This document shows, one piece after another, positions 17,383-26,949 of a stretch of 64,000 nucleotides of DNA. The stretch spans positions 310,001-374,000 of the forward strand of contig NZ_CP069161.1 in assembly GCF_018802605.1 (NCBI RefSeq). The letters are read 5' to 3'. Numbering within the stretch: position 1 is the first letter of the stretch; the number at the start of each line of letters is the position of its first letter. This DNA is from Paludibacterium paludis (lineage in GTDB: Bacteria > Pseudomonadota > Gammaproteobacteria > Burkholderiales > Chromobacteriaceae). The notes under the pieces are model-generated. The model searched no databases. It was not told the origin of the DNA and saw nothing but the letters and a program-made list of their open reading frames with translations. The position numbers and the translations under genes are program-made.

Positions 17383-18272
17383 ATTCGGAAAACGCCTCGT
17401 TGCTCGAGCAGGTTCGCAGGGAGCTCGCTCCCGATGGCCTCATCATGCGCTTCCTCCCTTTGTGGGTGGCTCTGGCGCTGGTGATGGGACCGACCTATTA
17501 CGGCATCATCGTGTCCAGTCTGAGCCCCACCGGGCAGGGCCACGAACCGATCGTGATGGGTATCCTGATCTGGCTATTCTGGAGCCGGAAAGCGGAGCTG
17601 GCCTCCGGAGCCGGGGCGTCGGGCCGCTGGGTGGCCTGGCTGATCGGCGCGGCCGGCGTCCTGCTGTATGTGGTCGGCCGCTCGCAAGCCATCTCGACCA
17701 TCGAGGTGCCCGGCCACATCCTGATCGCCACGGCTCTGGTGCTGCACTTTACCGGCTGGAAAGGCATGCGCGCGGTCTGGTTCCCGCTGCTGTTCTGGCT
17801 TGTGCTGGTTCCGTTGCCCGGGGTGCTGACCGATCCCCTGACCCGGTCGCTGAAAATGCTGGTGTCGCAAATGGCCGAAACCATCCTCTATGCGCTGGGC
17901 TACCCCATCGCGCGCAGCGGGGTGATTCTGAACATTGGCCAATACCAGTTGCTGGTGGCGGATGCCTGCTCGGGGCTCAATTCGATTTTTGTCCTCAGTG
18001 CGATGGGCATGCTGTATCTGTATCTTGCCGGTCATCGTAATGTCATGCGGAATATCGTCATGCTGCTGCTCATCCTGCCTTTGGCCGTGGTGGCCAACTG
18101 GATCAGGGTCATGGCGCTGATTCTGATCACTTACTATCTGGGCGACGAGGCCGGACAGGGATTCGTCCACGAGTTCGCCGGGCTGGTACTGTTCGCGGTG
18201 GCGCTGCTGCTGTTTTTCACATCGGACATGCTGCTTGGCCGTGTCATGAAGGAGCGCAAGCATGGCGATTGA
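17379..18272 (+). CDS. xrtB: Exosortase B
   Basis: A 297-residue polytopic membrane cysteine protease/transpeptidase of the exosortase family, the type linked to EPS loci. Eight or so hydrophobic helices are visible. The active-site set is complete: Cys197 in VADACSGLNSI, Arg243 in ANWIRVMAL and His264 in GFVHEFAGLV. Exosortases process proteins with a C-terminal PEP-CTERM signal; none is encoded in this window, so any substrates must be elsewhere. The start overlaps the epsG stop (ATGA), and the 3' end overlaps epsI by 11 bp. Confidence 0.92.
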   Translation: MNSENASLLEQVRRELAPDGLIMRFLPLWVALALVMGPTYYGIIVSSLSPTGQGHEPIVMGILIWLFWSRKAELASGAGASGRWVAWLIGAAGVLLYVVGRSQAISTIEVPGHILIATALVLHFTGWKGMRAVWFPLLFWLVLVPLPGVLTDPLTRSLKMLVSQMAETILYALGYPIARSGVILNIGQYQLLVADACSGLNSIFVLSAMGMLYLYLAGHRNVMRNIVMLLLILPLAVVANWIRVMALILITYYLGDEAGQGFVHEFAGLVLFAVALLLFFTSDMLLGRVMKERKHGD

Positions 18273-18951
18273 CAAACGAAGCTGGCTGCCCGCCCTGGTG
18301 CTGGCCGCGGCCGCGGCCGCCGCTGTCGCGCTGACTCCCAGGCAGGTCATGGCCCAGGCCAATCCGATCAAGCTCGTGAAGGTGTTCCCGGAGTCGTTCG
18401 GTGACTGGAAAACCGATACCAGTCTTGCCCCGGTGGAGATCGATCCGTCGCTGCAGGCGCTGCTCAACACCGTATACAACGACACGCTGTCCCGTACCTA
18501 CATCAACTCCAGCGGCCAGCGCATCATGCTGTCGGTGGCCTATGGCGGAGACCAGAGTTCGGACAGTACTCAGGTGCACCGGCCCGAATTCTGTTACGTG
18601 GGCCAGGGTTTCACGATTTCCGCTCCGTCCGATAGCCGTTTCAATCTGCCGGACCGCTCGGTCAGCCTGCGCAACATGGTCGCCCGCCAAGGACCGCGCA
18701 ACGAACCGATTTCCTATTGGGTGACGGTCGGAGAGACCAGCACGCTGCCCGGTCTGGGGCGCAAGCTGGCGCAACTGGAGTACGGCCTGACCGGCAAGGT
18801 GCCGGACGGCATGCTGGTCCGGGTCTCGTCGATTGACGAAGACAACGGGCATGCCATTCAAGTGCAAAAACAATTTATCACCGATATGTATCAGGCCATC
18901 GCTCCTGTTTACAGAAATCGGGTATTTGGTGCGAACAAACAGGAACAGTGA
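18262..18951 (+). CDS. epsI: EpsI family exosortase-associated protein
   Basis: A 229-residue protein with one N-terminal membrane anchor ([16 protein letters not shown]). Its periplasmic EpsI domain contains [24 protein letters not shown] and YWVTVGE. EpsI domains accompany exosortases, either fused to them or as the next gene, and are needed for EPS production in Methylobacillus-type loci; their biochemical role is unsettled. It overlaps both the exosortase gene and the next gene, which indicates tight co-translation. Confidence 0.9.
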   Translation: MAIDKRSWLPALVLAAAAAAAVALTPRQVMAQANPIKLVKVFPESFGDWKTDTSLAPVEIDPSLQALLNTVYNDTLSRTYINSSGQRIMLSVAYGGDQSSDSTQVHRPEFCYVGQGFTISAPSDSRFNLPDRSVSLRNMVARQGPRNEPISYWVTVGETSTLPGLGRKLAQLEYGLTGKVPDGMLVRVSSIDEDNGHAIQVQKQFITDMYQAIAPVYRNRVFGANKQEQ

Positions 18952-20066
18952 TGAAGAAAATCGCTCTGATCACCGGGATTACCGGACAGGATGGCGCCTA
19001 CCTCGCCGAATTCTTGCTCAAGAAAGGCTACGAGGTGCACGGCATCAAGCGCCGCACCTCGCTGTTCAATACCGACCGGATCGACCACCTCTATCAGGAT
19101 CCCCATATCGAGGGCCGCAATTTCATCCTGCATTACGGTGACCTGACCGACTCCACGAGCCTGATTCGCATCATCCAGCAGGTCAAGCCGCACGAGATTT
19201 ACAACCTTGCCGCGCAAAGTCACGTGGCGGTGTCTTTCGAAGAGCCGGAATACACCGCCAACGCGGACGGTATCGGCGCGTTGCGGATCCTTGAAGCAAT
19301 CCGCATCCTCGGCATGGAGAAGACCACGCGTTTCTATCAGGCGTCCACCTCCGAGCTGTACGGCCTCGTGCAGGAAATCCCGCAGCGTGAAACCACGCCG
19401 TTCTATCCGCGCAGCCCCTACGCGGTGGCCAAGCTCTATGCCTACTGGATCACCGTCAACTACCGCGAAGCCTACGGGATGTACGCGTGCAACGGCATCC
19501 TGTTCAACCACGAATCTCCGGTACGCGGTGAAACGTTCGTAACCCGCAAGATCACTCGGGCCGTGGCACGCATCAAGCTTGGCCTGCAGGACTGCCTCTA
19601 CCTTGGCAACATGGATGCGTTGCGCGACTGGGGCCACGCTCGCGACTATGTCGAAATGCAATGGCTGATGCTACAGCAGGACAAGCCGGAAGACTTCGTG
19701 ATCGCCACCGGCGTGCAGTTCAGCGTACGCCAGTTCGTCGACGCCGCGGCCAGGGAACTGGGCATCACGCTGCGCTGGGAAGGCTCCGGAGTCGATGAAA
19801 TCGGCATTGTGGTCTCCAACGACGGCGATGAGAGTCCGCTCAAACCGGGCCAGGTCGTGGTGCGTGTCGATCCCCGCTACTTCCGTCCGACCGAGGTCGA
19901 AACGCTGCTTGGCGACCCGACGCGCGCCCGCGAAAAACTCGGCTGGTCCCCGAAAACCACCTTCCAGGAGCTGGTTTCCGAAATGGTCCGCAACGACTAC
20001 GAACTGGCCCGTCGCGACCACCTGATCAAATCCCATGGTTTCAAGGCCATGGATTATTTCGAGTGA
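18951..20066 (+). CDS. gmd: GDP-mannose 4,6-dehydratase
   Basis: A 371-residue short-chain dehydrogenase/reductase that converts GDP-D-mannose to GDP-4-keto-6-deoxy-D-mannose. The NADP-binding motif [15 protein letters not shown] opens the protein, and the catalytic Tyr-Lys pair is in [20 protein letters not shown] and [12 protein letters not shown] are typical of Gmd. The ATG at 18951 overlaps the epsI stop; a GTG three bases earlier is possible. With the next gene it makes GDP-L-fucose, so the polymer very likely contains fucose. The GDP-mannose supply gene is not in the window. Confidence 0.96.
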   Translation: MKKIALITGITGQDGAYLAEFLLKKGYEVHGIKRRTSLFNTDRIDHLYQDPHIEGRNFILHYGDLTDSTSLIRIIQQVKPHEIYNLAAQSHVAVSFEEPEYTANADGIGALRILEAIRILGMEKTTRFYQASTSELYGLVQEIPQRETTPFYPRSPYAVAKLYAYWITVNYREAYGMYACNGILFNHESPVRGETFVTRKITRAVARIKLGLQDCLYLGNMDALRDWGHARDYVEMQWLMLQQDKPEDFVIATGVQFSVRQFVDAAARELGITLRWEGSGVDEIGIVVSNDGDESPLKPGQVVVRVDPRYFRPTEVETLLGDPTRAREKLGWSPKTTFQELVSEMVRNDYELARRDHLIKSHGFKAMDYFE

Positions 20067-20073
20067 TCCGTCC

Positions 20074-21060
20074 ATGAACGCCATACCCAGGGAAGCGCGC
20101 ATTTATATCGCCGGCCATCGCGGCATGGTCGGCGGAGCGATCGTGCGCGAGCTCCAGCGTCAGGGCTACCATAACCTGATCACCCGGACTCATGAAGAAC
20201 TGGACCTGACCCGTCAGGCCGATGTTGAAGCGTTCTTCGCGGCCGAGCGGCCGCAGTACGTGTTTCTCGCGGCCGCCAAGGTGGGCGGCATTCATGCCAA
20301 CAACGTGTATCGTGCCGATTTCATCTCGCAGAACCTGATGATCCAGACCAACGTGATCAACGCGGCGTGGCAGAACGATGTCGAACGCCTGTTGTTTCTC
20401 GGATCCAGCTGCATTTATCCGAAGGAATGCCCGCAGCCGATCAAGGAGTCGTACCTGCTGACCGGCCCGCTCGAATCGACCAATCAGCCCTACGCGTTGG
20501 CCAAGATCGCGGGCATCGAAATGTGCTGGTCGTTCAATCGCCAGCATGGCACCCGTTATCTGGCGGTGATGCCGACCAATCTGTATGGACCGGGCGACAA
20601 CTACCATCCGGAAAACAGTCATGTGATTCCCGCGCTGATCCGCAAGGCGCATGAGGCGAAGCTGCGCGGCGATGCCTCCATGACGGTATGGGGCAGCGGC
20701 AGGCCGATGCGCGAATTCCTGTACAGCGAAGACATGGCCGCCGCCTGCGTGTATCTGATGAACCTGCCCGAGGCGGAGTACCGCACGCTGCTGACCGACG
20801 AGACGCCGCCGCTCGTCAATATCGGTGTCGGGCACGACATGACGATCGCCGAACTGGCGCAAGCCATCGCCCGAGTGGTTGGGTTTGAGGGGGAGCTGGT
20901 TTTCGATGCGAGCAAGCCGGATGGCACGATGCGCAAACTTCTGGATGTGGGCAAGCTGGCGGCCTATGGCTGGAAGGCGACGATGCCATTCGAGACAGGC
21001 ATTGCCATCAGTTACGAGGATTTCCTGAAGAGGGAATCCTCCCGCCCGGCCAGTCATTAG
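20074..21060 (+). CDS. fcl: GDP-L-fucose synthase
   Basis: A 328-residue bifunctional epimerase-reductase that turns GDP-4-keto-6-deoxymannose into GDP-L-fucose using NADPH. It has the nucleotide motif IAGHRGMVGGAI, the catalytic Ser in LGSSCIYPKECPQP and the Tyr-Lys pair in YALAKIAGIEMC. The ATG at 20074 is used because upstream codons fall inside gmd and the protein opens correctly here. It follows gmd by 7 bp. Confidence 0.96.
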   Translation: MNAIPREARIYIAGHRGMVGGAIVRELQRQGYHNLITRTHEELDLTRQADVEAFFAAERPQYVFLAAAKVGGIHANNVYRADFISQNLMIQTNVINAAWQNDVERLLFLGSSCIYPKECPQPIKESYLLTGPLESTNQPYALAKIAGIEMCWSFNRQHGTRYLAVMPTNLYGPGDNYHPENSHVIPALIRKAHEAKLRGDASMTVWGSGRPMREFLYSEDMAAACVYLMNLPEAEYRTLLTDETPPLVNIGVGHDMTIAELAQAIARVVGFEGELVFDASKPDGTMRKLLDVGKLAAYGWKATMPFETGIAISYEDFLKRESSRPASH

Positions 21061-21076
21061 CAGCGGGAGCCGGGTC

Positions 21077-22399
21077 ATTTCTCTCTCTCTTAAAAAGCTG
21101 GCCTCCCGCTCGGGGGTTCTCTATCTCGACAATTTTTTCCGGATGGGCGCCAGCGCCGTTACCTCGTTCGCTCTGGCCCGGCTGCTCGGGCCGGAGTCGT
21201 TCGGGATGCTCAACTATTCGACGGCGCTGACGGCGATCTTTTTCGCATTGGCCTCGTTCGGACTGGAAAACCCCACGATCCTCCGGTTGGTGCGCGGCGG
21301 CAACCCGGCTTCGGTGCTCGGTACCGCGATGGCCATTCGGCTGGTCACAAGCTCGGTGTGCCTGATTGCCGGTTGCGGCATCGTCTGGCTGCTGGAAGGC
21401 GCCTTCAATACGGTGTTCTGGCTGAACGTCGCCCAGTTGGCCTGCATGTCGTTTTATGTGCTGTCGTCGGCGGAGTTCTGGTTCAAGTCGCGCACCGAAC
21501 CGCTGATTCCGGCCGCGATGCGCTCATCGGCCGTGGCGGTGTCCTCTCTGGGCAAGATCGGCATGGCCGTGGCCAGTGTGCCGCTGGTCTGGTTCGGCAT
21601 CCCCGTGTTGCTCGAAGCCGCGATAATGAGTCTCGGCGTCTACTGGGCTTACCGGTGGAAGGCGCCGCGTGATGAACGGGCGCTGACGTTCGACCGCGGC
21701 CAGGTGCCGGGCATGCTCAAGGATGCCTACCCGTTCGTGATCGCCGCGTTTTCCGTGCTGATCTACATGAAGATCGACGCGGTGATGCTGGGGAAGATGG
21801 CGGGGCATCACGAAAACGGCATTTACGGTGTCTCCCAGAAGCTGACGGAGATCCTCTATATCGTGCCTGTGGTGCTGACCGACACGATTTATCCGACGTT
21901 GATCGGCAAGCGCACTCAGGGTAAGAAGGAGTTCGCGCGGCTGTTCCAGCTGTTTGTCGACGGTGCCGTCGTCATTTCCCTGGTGGCCATTGTCTGCAGC
22001 ATCCTGCTTGCCCGACCCGCGATCATGCTGGTGTTCGGCGAGGAGTATGCGGCGTCGGTCGATATTTTTCATATCAATGCGTGGGCGTGCCTCCTGGTCA
22101 CCCTGTCCTATGTCAGGGCGCGGTGGCTGGCGATCGAGGGCTTGCAGAAATATGAGTCCTGGGCGACGGCGATCGGCGCCGTGACCAACATACTGCTCAA
22201 TCTGGTGATGATTCCCCGCTGGGGAGCCATCGGCGCGGCCTGGGCCTCGCTGCTGTCGTACGCCGTCGCCGGGGTTCTGACATCTTTCCTGCTGCCCGGC
22301 ACGCGCGCGGTCGGAATGCACCAGATCCGGGCCCTGTGGCCGTTTGGCAGACTGGCAGCCGCCGTCAGAACCCATTATCTGTCCAAGGTGACACCATGA
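21077..22399 (+). CDS. wzx: Polysaccharide flippase (Wzx, MOP superfamily), probable ATT start
   Basis: A 12-14 helix membrane protein that flips lipid-linked repeat units to the periplasm. RLLGPESFGMLNYSTALTAI is the typical RfbX/Wzx opening. The first ATG in frame (21143) would cut into the first amphipathic segment and helix. The frame stays open upstream and encodes a good flippase N-terminus (SLKKLASRSGVLYLDNFFR). No ATG, GTG or TTG exists there; an ATT at 21077 has GGGAG seven bases before it. I therefore use ATT, giving 440 residues, but the ATG at 21143 (418 residues) remains possible. Confidence 0.8.
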   Translation: MSLSLKKLASRSGVLYLDNFFRMGASAVTSFALARLLGPESFGMLNYSTALTAIFFALASFGLENPTILRLVRGGNPASVLGTAMAIRLVTSSVCLIAGCGIVWLLEGAFNTVFWLNVAQLACMSFYVLSSAEFWFKSRTEPLIPAAMRSSAVAVSSLGKIGMAVASVPLVWFGIPVLLEAAIMSLGVYWAYRWKAPRDERALTFDRGQVPGMLKDAYPFVIAAFSVLIYMKIDAVMLGKMAGHHENGIYGVSQKLTEILYIVPVVLTDTIYPTLIGKRTQGKKEFARLFQLFVDGAVVISLVAIVCSILLARPAIMLVFGEEYAASVDIFHINAWACLLVTLSYVRARWLAIEGLQKYESWATAIGAVTNILLNLVMIPRWGAIGAAWASLLSYAVAGVLTSFLLPGTRAVGMHQIRALWPFGRLAAAVRTHYLSKVTP

Positions 22400-23292
22400 C
22401 ACATGTCCGTTTTTCAATTGCCACTCCCGCCTGGAATGCGCTGGACAAGCTGCGCCGTTGCGTGGGCTCGGTGCGTGGTCAGACGGGTGTGACCTATGAG
22501 CATCTGGTCCAGGACGGCGGCTCGTCCGACGGAACCGCCGAATGGCTGGCGGCCCAGTCCGACGTGGCCGGCGTCAGCGAAAAAGACCATGGTATGTATG
22601 ATGCGATCAACCGCGCGTGGAGTCGCGGCTCCGGCGAATTTTTCTCGTGGCTCAATGCCGACGAGCAATATCTGCCGGGCACCTTGGAGAAGGTGGCCGC
22701 GTATTTCGACAGCCATCCCGATGTCGATATCGTGTTTGCCAACGCCATCGTGGCGGACATGGATGGCAAGGTCGTCGCGTTGCGCCGTGAAATTCCGTTC
22801 CGCAAGAGCTACGTGGTGAACAGTTTTCTGAACACCATGTCCTGCACGCTGTTTTTCCGCAAACGCTTGCGCGAACAGGGGTTGCTTGCCTTCGATACCG
22901 GTTATCGCTACGCGGGGGACATGGACCTGATTCTGCGGCTCGTCGAGGCGGGCGCCGTGATCGCGCATTTGCCGGATTATCTTTCGGTATTCGGCGTGGA
23001 CGGCAGCAATCTGAGCACGCACCAGCGGATGCAGGATGAAACGGTCGCCTTGCAGAAGAAATTCGGGGCGTTCTCCAGTGGCTGGTTGCGTCAGGCGGTT
23101 CTGGTCGGGCGCCGCATCGAGCGTCTCGTGATCGGAGCCTACAAGCCGGAAACCATCAGCTATCTGTATGCGGTCGATGAAACCCCGTCCTATCATCGCA
23201 TCACGGCGTCGGGAATCGGCGGGCGCTATACGCTCGCCGATGTGCGGGGACGAGCCGATACCATCGAAATTCTTCGCCACGGCGAGGCGTGA
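22396..23292 (+). CDS. Glycosyltransferase family 2 (EPS repeat-unit assembly)
   Basis: A 298-residue GT-A transferase. SIATPAWNALDKLRRCVGSV opens the fold, HLVQDGGSSDGTAEW gives the acidic nucleotide-binding stretch, and FSWLNADEQYLPG holds the DxE/DxD-type metal site. It resembles colanic-acid WcaA-like transferases. The sugar specificity is unknown. Its ATG overlaps the flippase stop (ATGA), which shows translational coupling. Confidence 0.9.
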   Translation: MTHVRFSIATPAWNALDKLRRCVGSVRGQTGVTYEHLVQDGGSSDGTAEWLAAQSDVAGVSEKDHGMYDAINRAWSRGSGEFFSWLNADEQYLPGTLEKVAAYFDSHPDVDIVFANAIVADMDGKVVALRREIPFRKSYVVNSFLNTMSCTLFFRKRLREQGLLAFDTGYRYAGDMDLILRLVEAGAVIAHLPDYLSVFGVDGSNLSTHQRMQDETVALQKKFGAFSSGWLRQAVLVGRRIERLVIGAYKPETISYLYAVDETPSYHRITASGIGGRYTLADVRGRADTIEILRHGEA

Positions 23293-23294
23293 CG

Positions 23295-24431
23295 ATGCGC
23301 ATACTCTTTGTGCACCAGTCGGCGGACCTTTACGGCTCCGACAAGGTACTGCTGGATCTGGTGACGCGTCTCGCGGACCACGGTATCGAGCCCGTGGTGC
23401 TGATCCCTTGCGAAGGGCCACTGCTGGCGGCGCTGAGGGACGCGCGCATCGAAGCGCATGTGTGCCCGGTGCTCAAGCTAAGCCGGGCCAGCCTGCGCCC
23501 GTTGGGTTTTCTCAAATTCCTTTCGGAAATCCCGGGCGTCATCGGCGCCATCGACCGGATCGTCGCCGGCCGCAAGATCGATATCGTTCACTCGAATACG
23601 CTGGCGGTGCTGGGCGGGGCGCTGTGGGCGCTGCGCCGCCGCATTCAACATGTCTGGCACCTGCACGAAACCATTCACTCGCCGGCCGCCGCCGCCAGAC
23701 TGTTTCCCTGGCTGGTCAGGCTGTTCGCCGATCGCGTGGCCTGCAATTCGCATTCCACGCGCGAGTGGCTTTTGCAGCATCAACCCTGCCTGGCAAGCCG
23801 AAGCTGCGTGATCTGGAACGGGGTGGCGGCTCCTTCGCCACAAATGGATGCCGCGAGCCATGTCCCCGGCGGAGCCGTGACGACTATCGGTCTTGTGGGC
23901 CGTATCAACCGGATGAAGGGTCAGACGGTGCTGATCGAAGCGGCCGAGCGTCTGGCGGCGCAGGGCGTCGATGGATTCCGCGTGGTGTTCGTTGGCAGTC
24001 CTCCTCCGGGGCAGGAGCATTTTCTTGATGCCCTGCGAGCACGTATCGATCAATCCCCGATCTCCGACCGGCTGACTCTTCAAGGTTTCTCTTCCGATAT
24101 CTGGAGGATCTGGAAAACCATCGATATTGCCTGCGTTCCCTCCATTGAGCCGGAATCGTTCGGACTCGTGGCTGTGGAGGCGATGGCGACGGGGCTGCCG
24201 GTGGTGGCGTCGGCGCATGGTGGTATTCTGGAGATCGTGCGGGATGGCGAGACCGGCTGGTTGTGCGAGCCGGGGAGTGTTCCCGAGCTGTCGGCCAGGC
24301 TGAATGATTTGTTGGCCTCGCCGGCCCGACGGGCTGAGTTCGGCGCGGCCGGCGAACGAGTCTATCGCGACTGTTTTTCCGTGCCTGCCATGATGCAAGG
24401 GTTTGTCAAACTTTATCGGGACATGGTGTAG
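23295..24431 (+). CDS. Glycosyltransferase family 4 (GT-B)
   Basis: A 378-residue GT-B retaining transferase. The N-terminal domain starts MRILFVHQSADLYGSDKVLL. The C-terminal nucleotide-sugar domain carries the EX7E motif in EPESFGLVAVEAMATGLPVV. It adds one sugar to the repeat unit on the cytoplasmic face. ATG 23295 follows the previous stop by 2 bp; a GTG at 23289 is the alternative start. Confidence 0.9.
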   Translation: MRILFVHQSADLYGSDKVLLDLVTRLADHGIEPVVLIPCEGPLLAALRDARIEAHVCPVLKLSRASLRPLGFLKFLSEIPGVIGAIDRIVAGRKIDIVHSNTLAVLGGALWALRRRIQHVWHLHETIHSPAAAARLFPWLVRLFADRVACNSHSTREWLLQHQPCLASRSCVIWNGVAAPSPQMDAASHVPGGAVTTIGLVGRINRMKGQTVLIEAAERLAAQGVDGFRVVFVGSPPPGQEHFLDALRARIDQSPISDRLTLQGFSSDIWRIWKTIDIACVPSIEPESFGLVAVEAMATGLPVVASAHGGILEIVRDGETGWLCEPGSVPELSARLNDLLASPARRAEFGAAGERVYRDCFSVPAMMQGFVKLYRDMV

Positions 24432-24434
24432 TCG

Positions 24435-25745
24435 ATGACATTTCAGAATTCTGTGGCGGGAGTGAGCGCGCGTCCCGTGCGCAACCCCGTCTGGCCCGAA
24501 TATTCGATCGGTTTTCTGTCGATCGGATACGTGATCCTGTGGCCCGGTTTGCTTACCGTGCTCAATCTGGTGTTGCTGGTGTTTTCCATGCTGTTCTGGA
24601 TGTTCGGTAAGAACCGCTTCAATCGCGTGCTGTTGGGGGTGATCGCTTGCGATATCGTGCTGATTCTGACTGGCGTGATAGCGGGAGTTGGCAACCCGAC
24701 GTATGATTATTTCAAAGATATATGGTATTCAAGTAATTATGTAATATTGATTTCCGTGGGGTTCGTTTTGGCCCTGTCGATCTCCGATATGCGCAAGGGG
24801 CTGCTGGCTTTCGTCGTCTCCGGCGTTCTGGTGGCATGCTTGCATCTGTCCAGTTTTATCGCCAATCCGGCCTTGTTGACCAAGTCGGCTGTTGAGATCC
24901 GGGGGGCCGCGGGTACCGGCTACTATCTGGTGTCGCTTGCCTTGCTGATCCTTTTGCATTGTCGTGGACAATGGCGGGCACGGCTTTTTCTGCCACATAG
25001 CCTGGCCTGGATATTCATTGTGTTGACGGCGCTGTCCTGCATCCTGACATTCTCCCGGACGATGCTTGTCGTTGTCTTGCTTGGGTACTATTTCACCTCG
25101 CGTTTCATGAACCGGCAGCGTACCATCAAGACCATCATCCTGGTTTGTTTGTCGGTGGTGACCCTGCTGGTCATGCAGGGCGCGAGCGATTTTTTCCCGG
25201 ATGTGGACAAGAATTCGTTCTCGGGAAAAATGCTGCGTTCCTTCAACGAGCTGCATGTCGAAGACTACCGGGACTACCGAAGCATCAACGAGAACTATCG
25301 GGGATTCGAAACCGAGCGTGGCCTGGCGACTTACGCTAATGGCGAGAGCTGGCAATTGCTGGTCGGGCAGGGCTTCGGCAAGTCCGTCGATTTGGGATTC
25401 TATTTGCGTTTGGGGAGCGAGGATTCGGTACCGTTACGGTTCATTCCCGTTTTCCACAATGGATTCATCTACCTTTTGGTCAAGACGGGCGCGATTGGGA
25501 TCCTCGCATTCCTGCTTTCGTTAACCATCCCTTATGTCTATGCTAAAAAGATGGGCAGGACGGCAAGCGCATCCGACCCTGAAGTGACGAGTTCCCAGTT
25601 CCTCAAAGGTAGTATCGGCGTACTTTTGGTGACCACCTGGCTGATCTCCGGTGCATTCAATAAATCGGATATGGCTTCCTACCTGTTGATGGTTGGGTTC
25701 ATGTTGGGTTGTCTCAATCGTATGGAAAGGAAGCAAGATGCATAA
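24435..25745 (+). CDS. wzy: O-antigen ligase/polymerase-like membrane protein (Wzy candidate)
   Basis: A 436-residue protein with about ten hydrophobic helices and a large periplasmic loop (about residues 240-330, with many Arg, Asp and Glu) before the last helices. This is the layout of the Wzy/WaaL superfamily. The sequence is poorly conserved, as is usual for Wzy. Position in the operon after wzx and two transferases supports the role of repeat-unit polymerase. The base composition is AT-richer than the flanks. Confidence 0.75.
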   Translation: MTFQNSVAGVSARPVRNPVWPEYSIGFLSIGYVILWPGLLTVLNLVLLVFSMLFWMFGKNRFNRVLLGVIACDIVLILTGVIAGVGNPTYDYFKDIWYSSNYVILISVGFVLALSISDMRKGLLAFVVSGVLVACLHLSSFIANPALLTKSAVEIRGAAGTGYYLVSLALLILLHCRGQWRARLFLPHSLAWIFIVLTALSCILTFSRTMLVVVLLGYYFTSRFMNRQRTIKTIILVCLSVVTLLVMQGASDFFPDVDKNSFSGKMLRSFNELHVEDYRDYRSINENYRGFETERGLATYANGESWQLLVGQGFGKSVDLGFYLRLGSEDSVPLRFIPVFHNGFIYLLVKTGAIGILAFLLSLTIPYVYAKKMGRTASASDPEVTSSQFLKGSIGVLLVTTWLISGAFNKSDMASYLLMVGFMLGCLNRMERKQDA

Positions 25746-26922
25746 GATTATCGTCCGGTTGGGCATGATTGCCTGCTTTTTGCTATTAAGCCCGATCGGA
25801 AACGCAGCAAATTCAACGACCACGAAGGCGGCCATGGCGGTGACTCCGCCCTTGGCGTTTTCCAACCGTTTCCTGACCGCTGCGGATTTTGACAACGAAC
25901 AGCTGCGCGGCTTCGTCATCGGTGGCACGACGAATGTTCGCAATGCCGCGTACTTTGATGGATTGAAACGTAACGGAGCCAATCTGGCTCGTGTGTTTTT
26001 TCCTTTCAAACGTTGCCAGAGCTGCAGTCAATACGGGATCAGCGATGATGACCTCAAGGCCCTGAACGCGATGATCGTCCAGGCCAAGCGGGTCGGCATC
26101 TATCTTGTTATCGTTGGGGCGTTCCAGTACATCGAGACCGGCGACGTGTGGAAAAATAAGGCGCTTCAGGCGTCCATGGCGACGACCTGGGCAAAGTTCG
26201 CCAAGATCTATGCCAATGAGAAAATCATTGCCGGCTACGATATCGTTAACGAGCCGAATCCACCGTGGGACGGTTCCCACCCGCAACAGGCGATCGACAA
26301 GTGGAATCCCATTGCTTCCAATATTATCGACATGATCCGTCTCGTGGATCGTAATCATGTGATCATTTACGAAACGATCGCGGGAGGCAGTACATTGGGT
26401 TTTCAGGGATTGAAACCCCTGCCGTATGACAATATCGTTTATAGTATTCACTATTACTCGCCGCACGATATCACTCACCAGAAAACCTCGGCGACCTACT
26501 CCCGGACCATTCCGTATCCCACGCCTATTTCATACGGCATTGGTACGTACTCCCGTTGGGGCGTGACCGCTTTCGACAAGGATCGGCTGGCGCTGGATTT
26601 CCAGGATGTGATCGCTTTCAAGAACACTTACAAGAAACCTGTGTACGTCGGGGAGTTCAGTTGTGTGCGTTGGGCGCCGGGCAGTTCCGCGTACAATTAC
26701 ATCAGCGATGTCATTTCCTTGTTCAAGCAATACAAACTGTCCTGGACGTATCACGAGTTCAGGGGCTATCCGGGCTGGGATGCGGAAATCGCTTCCCAGG
26801 ATCCGGCCTATATGATCCGGACTGACAACGCGCCGGTGATCACGTTGATCCGGCAGGCGATTGGCGCGCCCACCGCTCCGATTCCAGGAACCGGTTACTC
26901 CGCGCCGAGCAGCTCCAAATAA
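25738..26922 (+). CDS. Secreted glycoside hydrolase family 5-like protein
   Basis: A 394-residue exported protein. A signal peptide (IVRLGMIACFLLLSPIGNAA) precedes a TIM-barrel glycosidase. The acid/base is Glu172 in YDIVNEPNPPW and the nucleophile is Glu306 in VYVGEFSC; the spacing is that of GH5/clan GH-A. A YSIHYYSPHD motif also fits. Ser/Pro-rich residues end the protein, with no PEP-CTERM. It may trim or release the polymer made by this locus, as glycosidases in other EPS operons do. The ATG at 25738 with AAGGAAGC upstream is chosen over an earlier ATG. It overlaps wzy by 8 bp. Confidence 0.85.
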   Translation: MHKIIVRLGMIACFLLLSPIGNAANSTTTKAAMAVTPPLAFSNRFLTAADFDNEQLRGFVIGGTTNVRNAAYFDGLKRNGANLARVFFPFKRCQSCSQYGISDDDLKALNAMIVQAKRVGIYLVIVGAFQYIETGDVWKNKALQASMATTWAKFAKIYANEKIIAGYDIVNEPNPPWDGSHPQQAIDKWNPIASNIIDMIRLVDRNHVIIYETIAGGSTLGFQGLKPLPYDNIVYSIHYYSPHDITHQKTSATYSRTIPYPTPISYGIGTYSRWGVTAFDKDRLALDFQDVIAFKNTYKKPVYVGEFSCVRWAPGSSAYNYISDVISLFKQYKLSWTYHEFRGYPGWDAEIASQDPAYMIRTDNAPVITLIRQAIGAPTAPIPGTGYSAPSSSK

Positions 26923-26949
26923 CAGCGTTTGCGAAAGGAATCCTGTTCG

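Noticed and set aside
26860..26922. PEP-CTERM sorting signal at the end of the GH5 protein, as a target of XrtB
   Set aside because: The C-terminus is Ser/Pro-rich without a PEP motif, hydrophobic helix or basic end.
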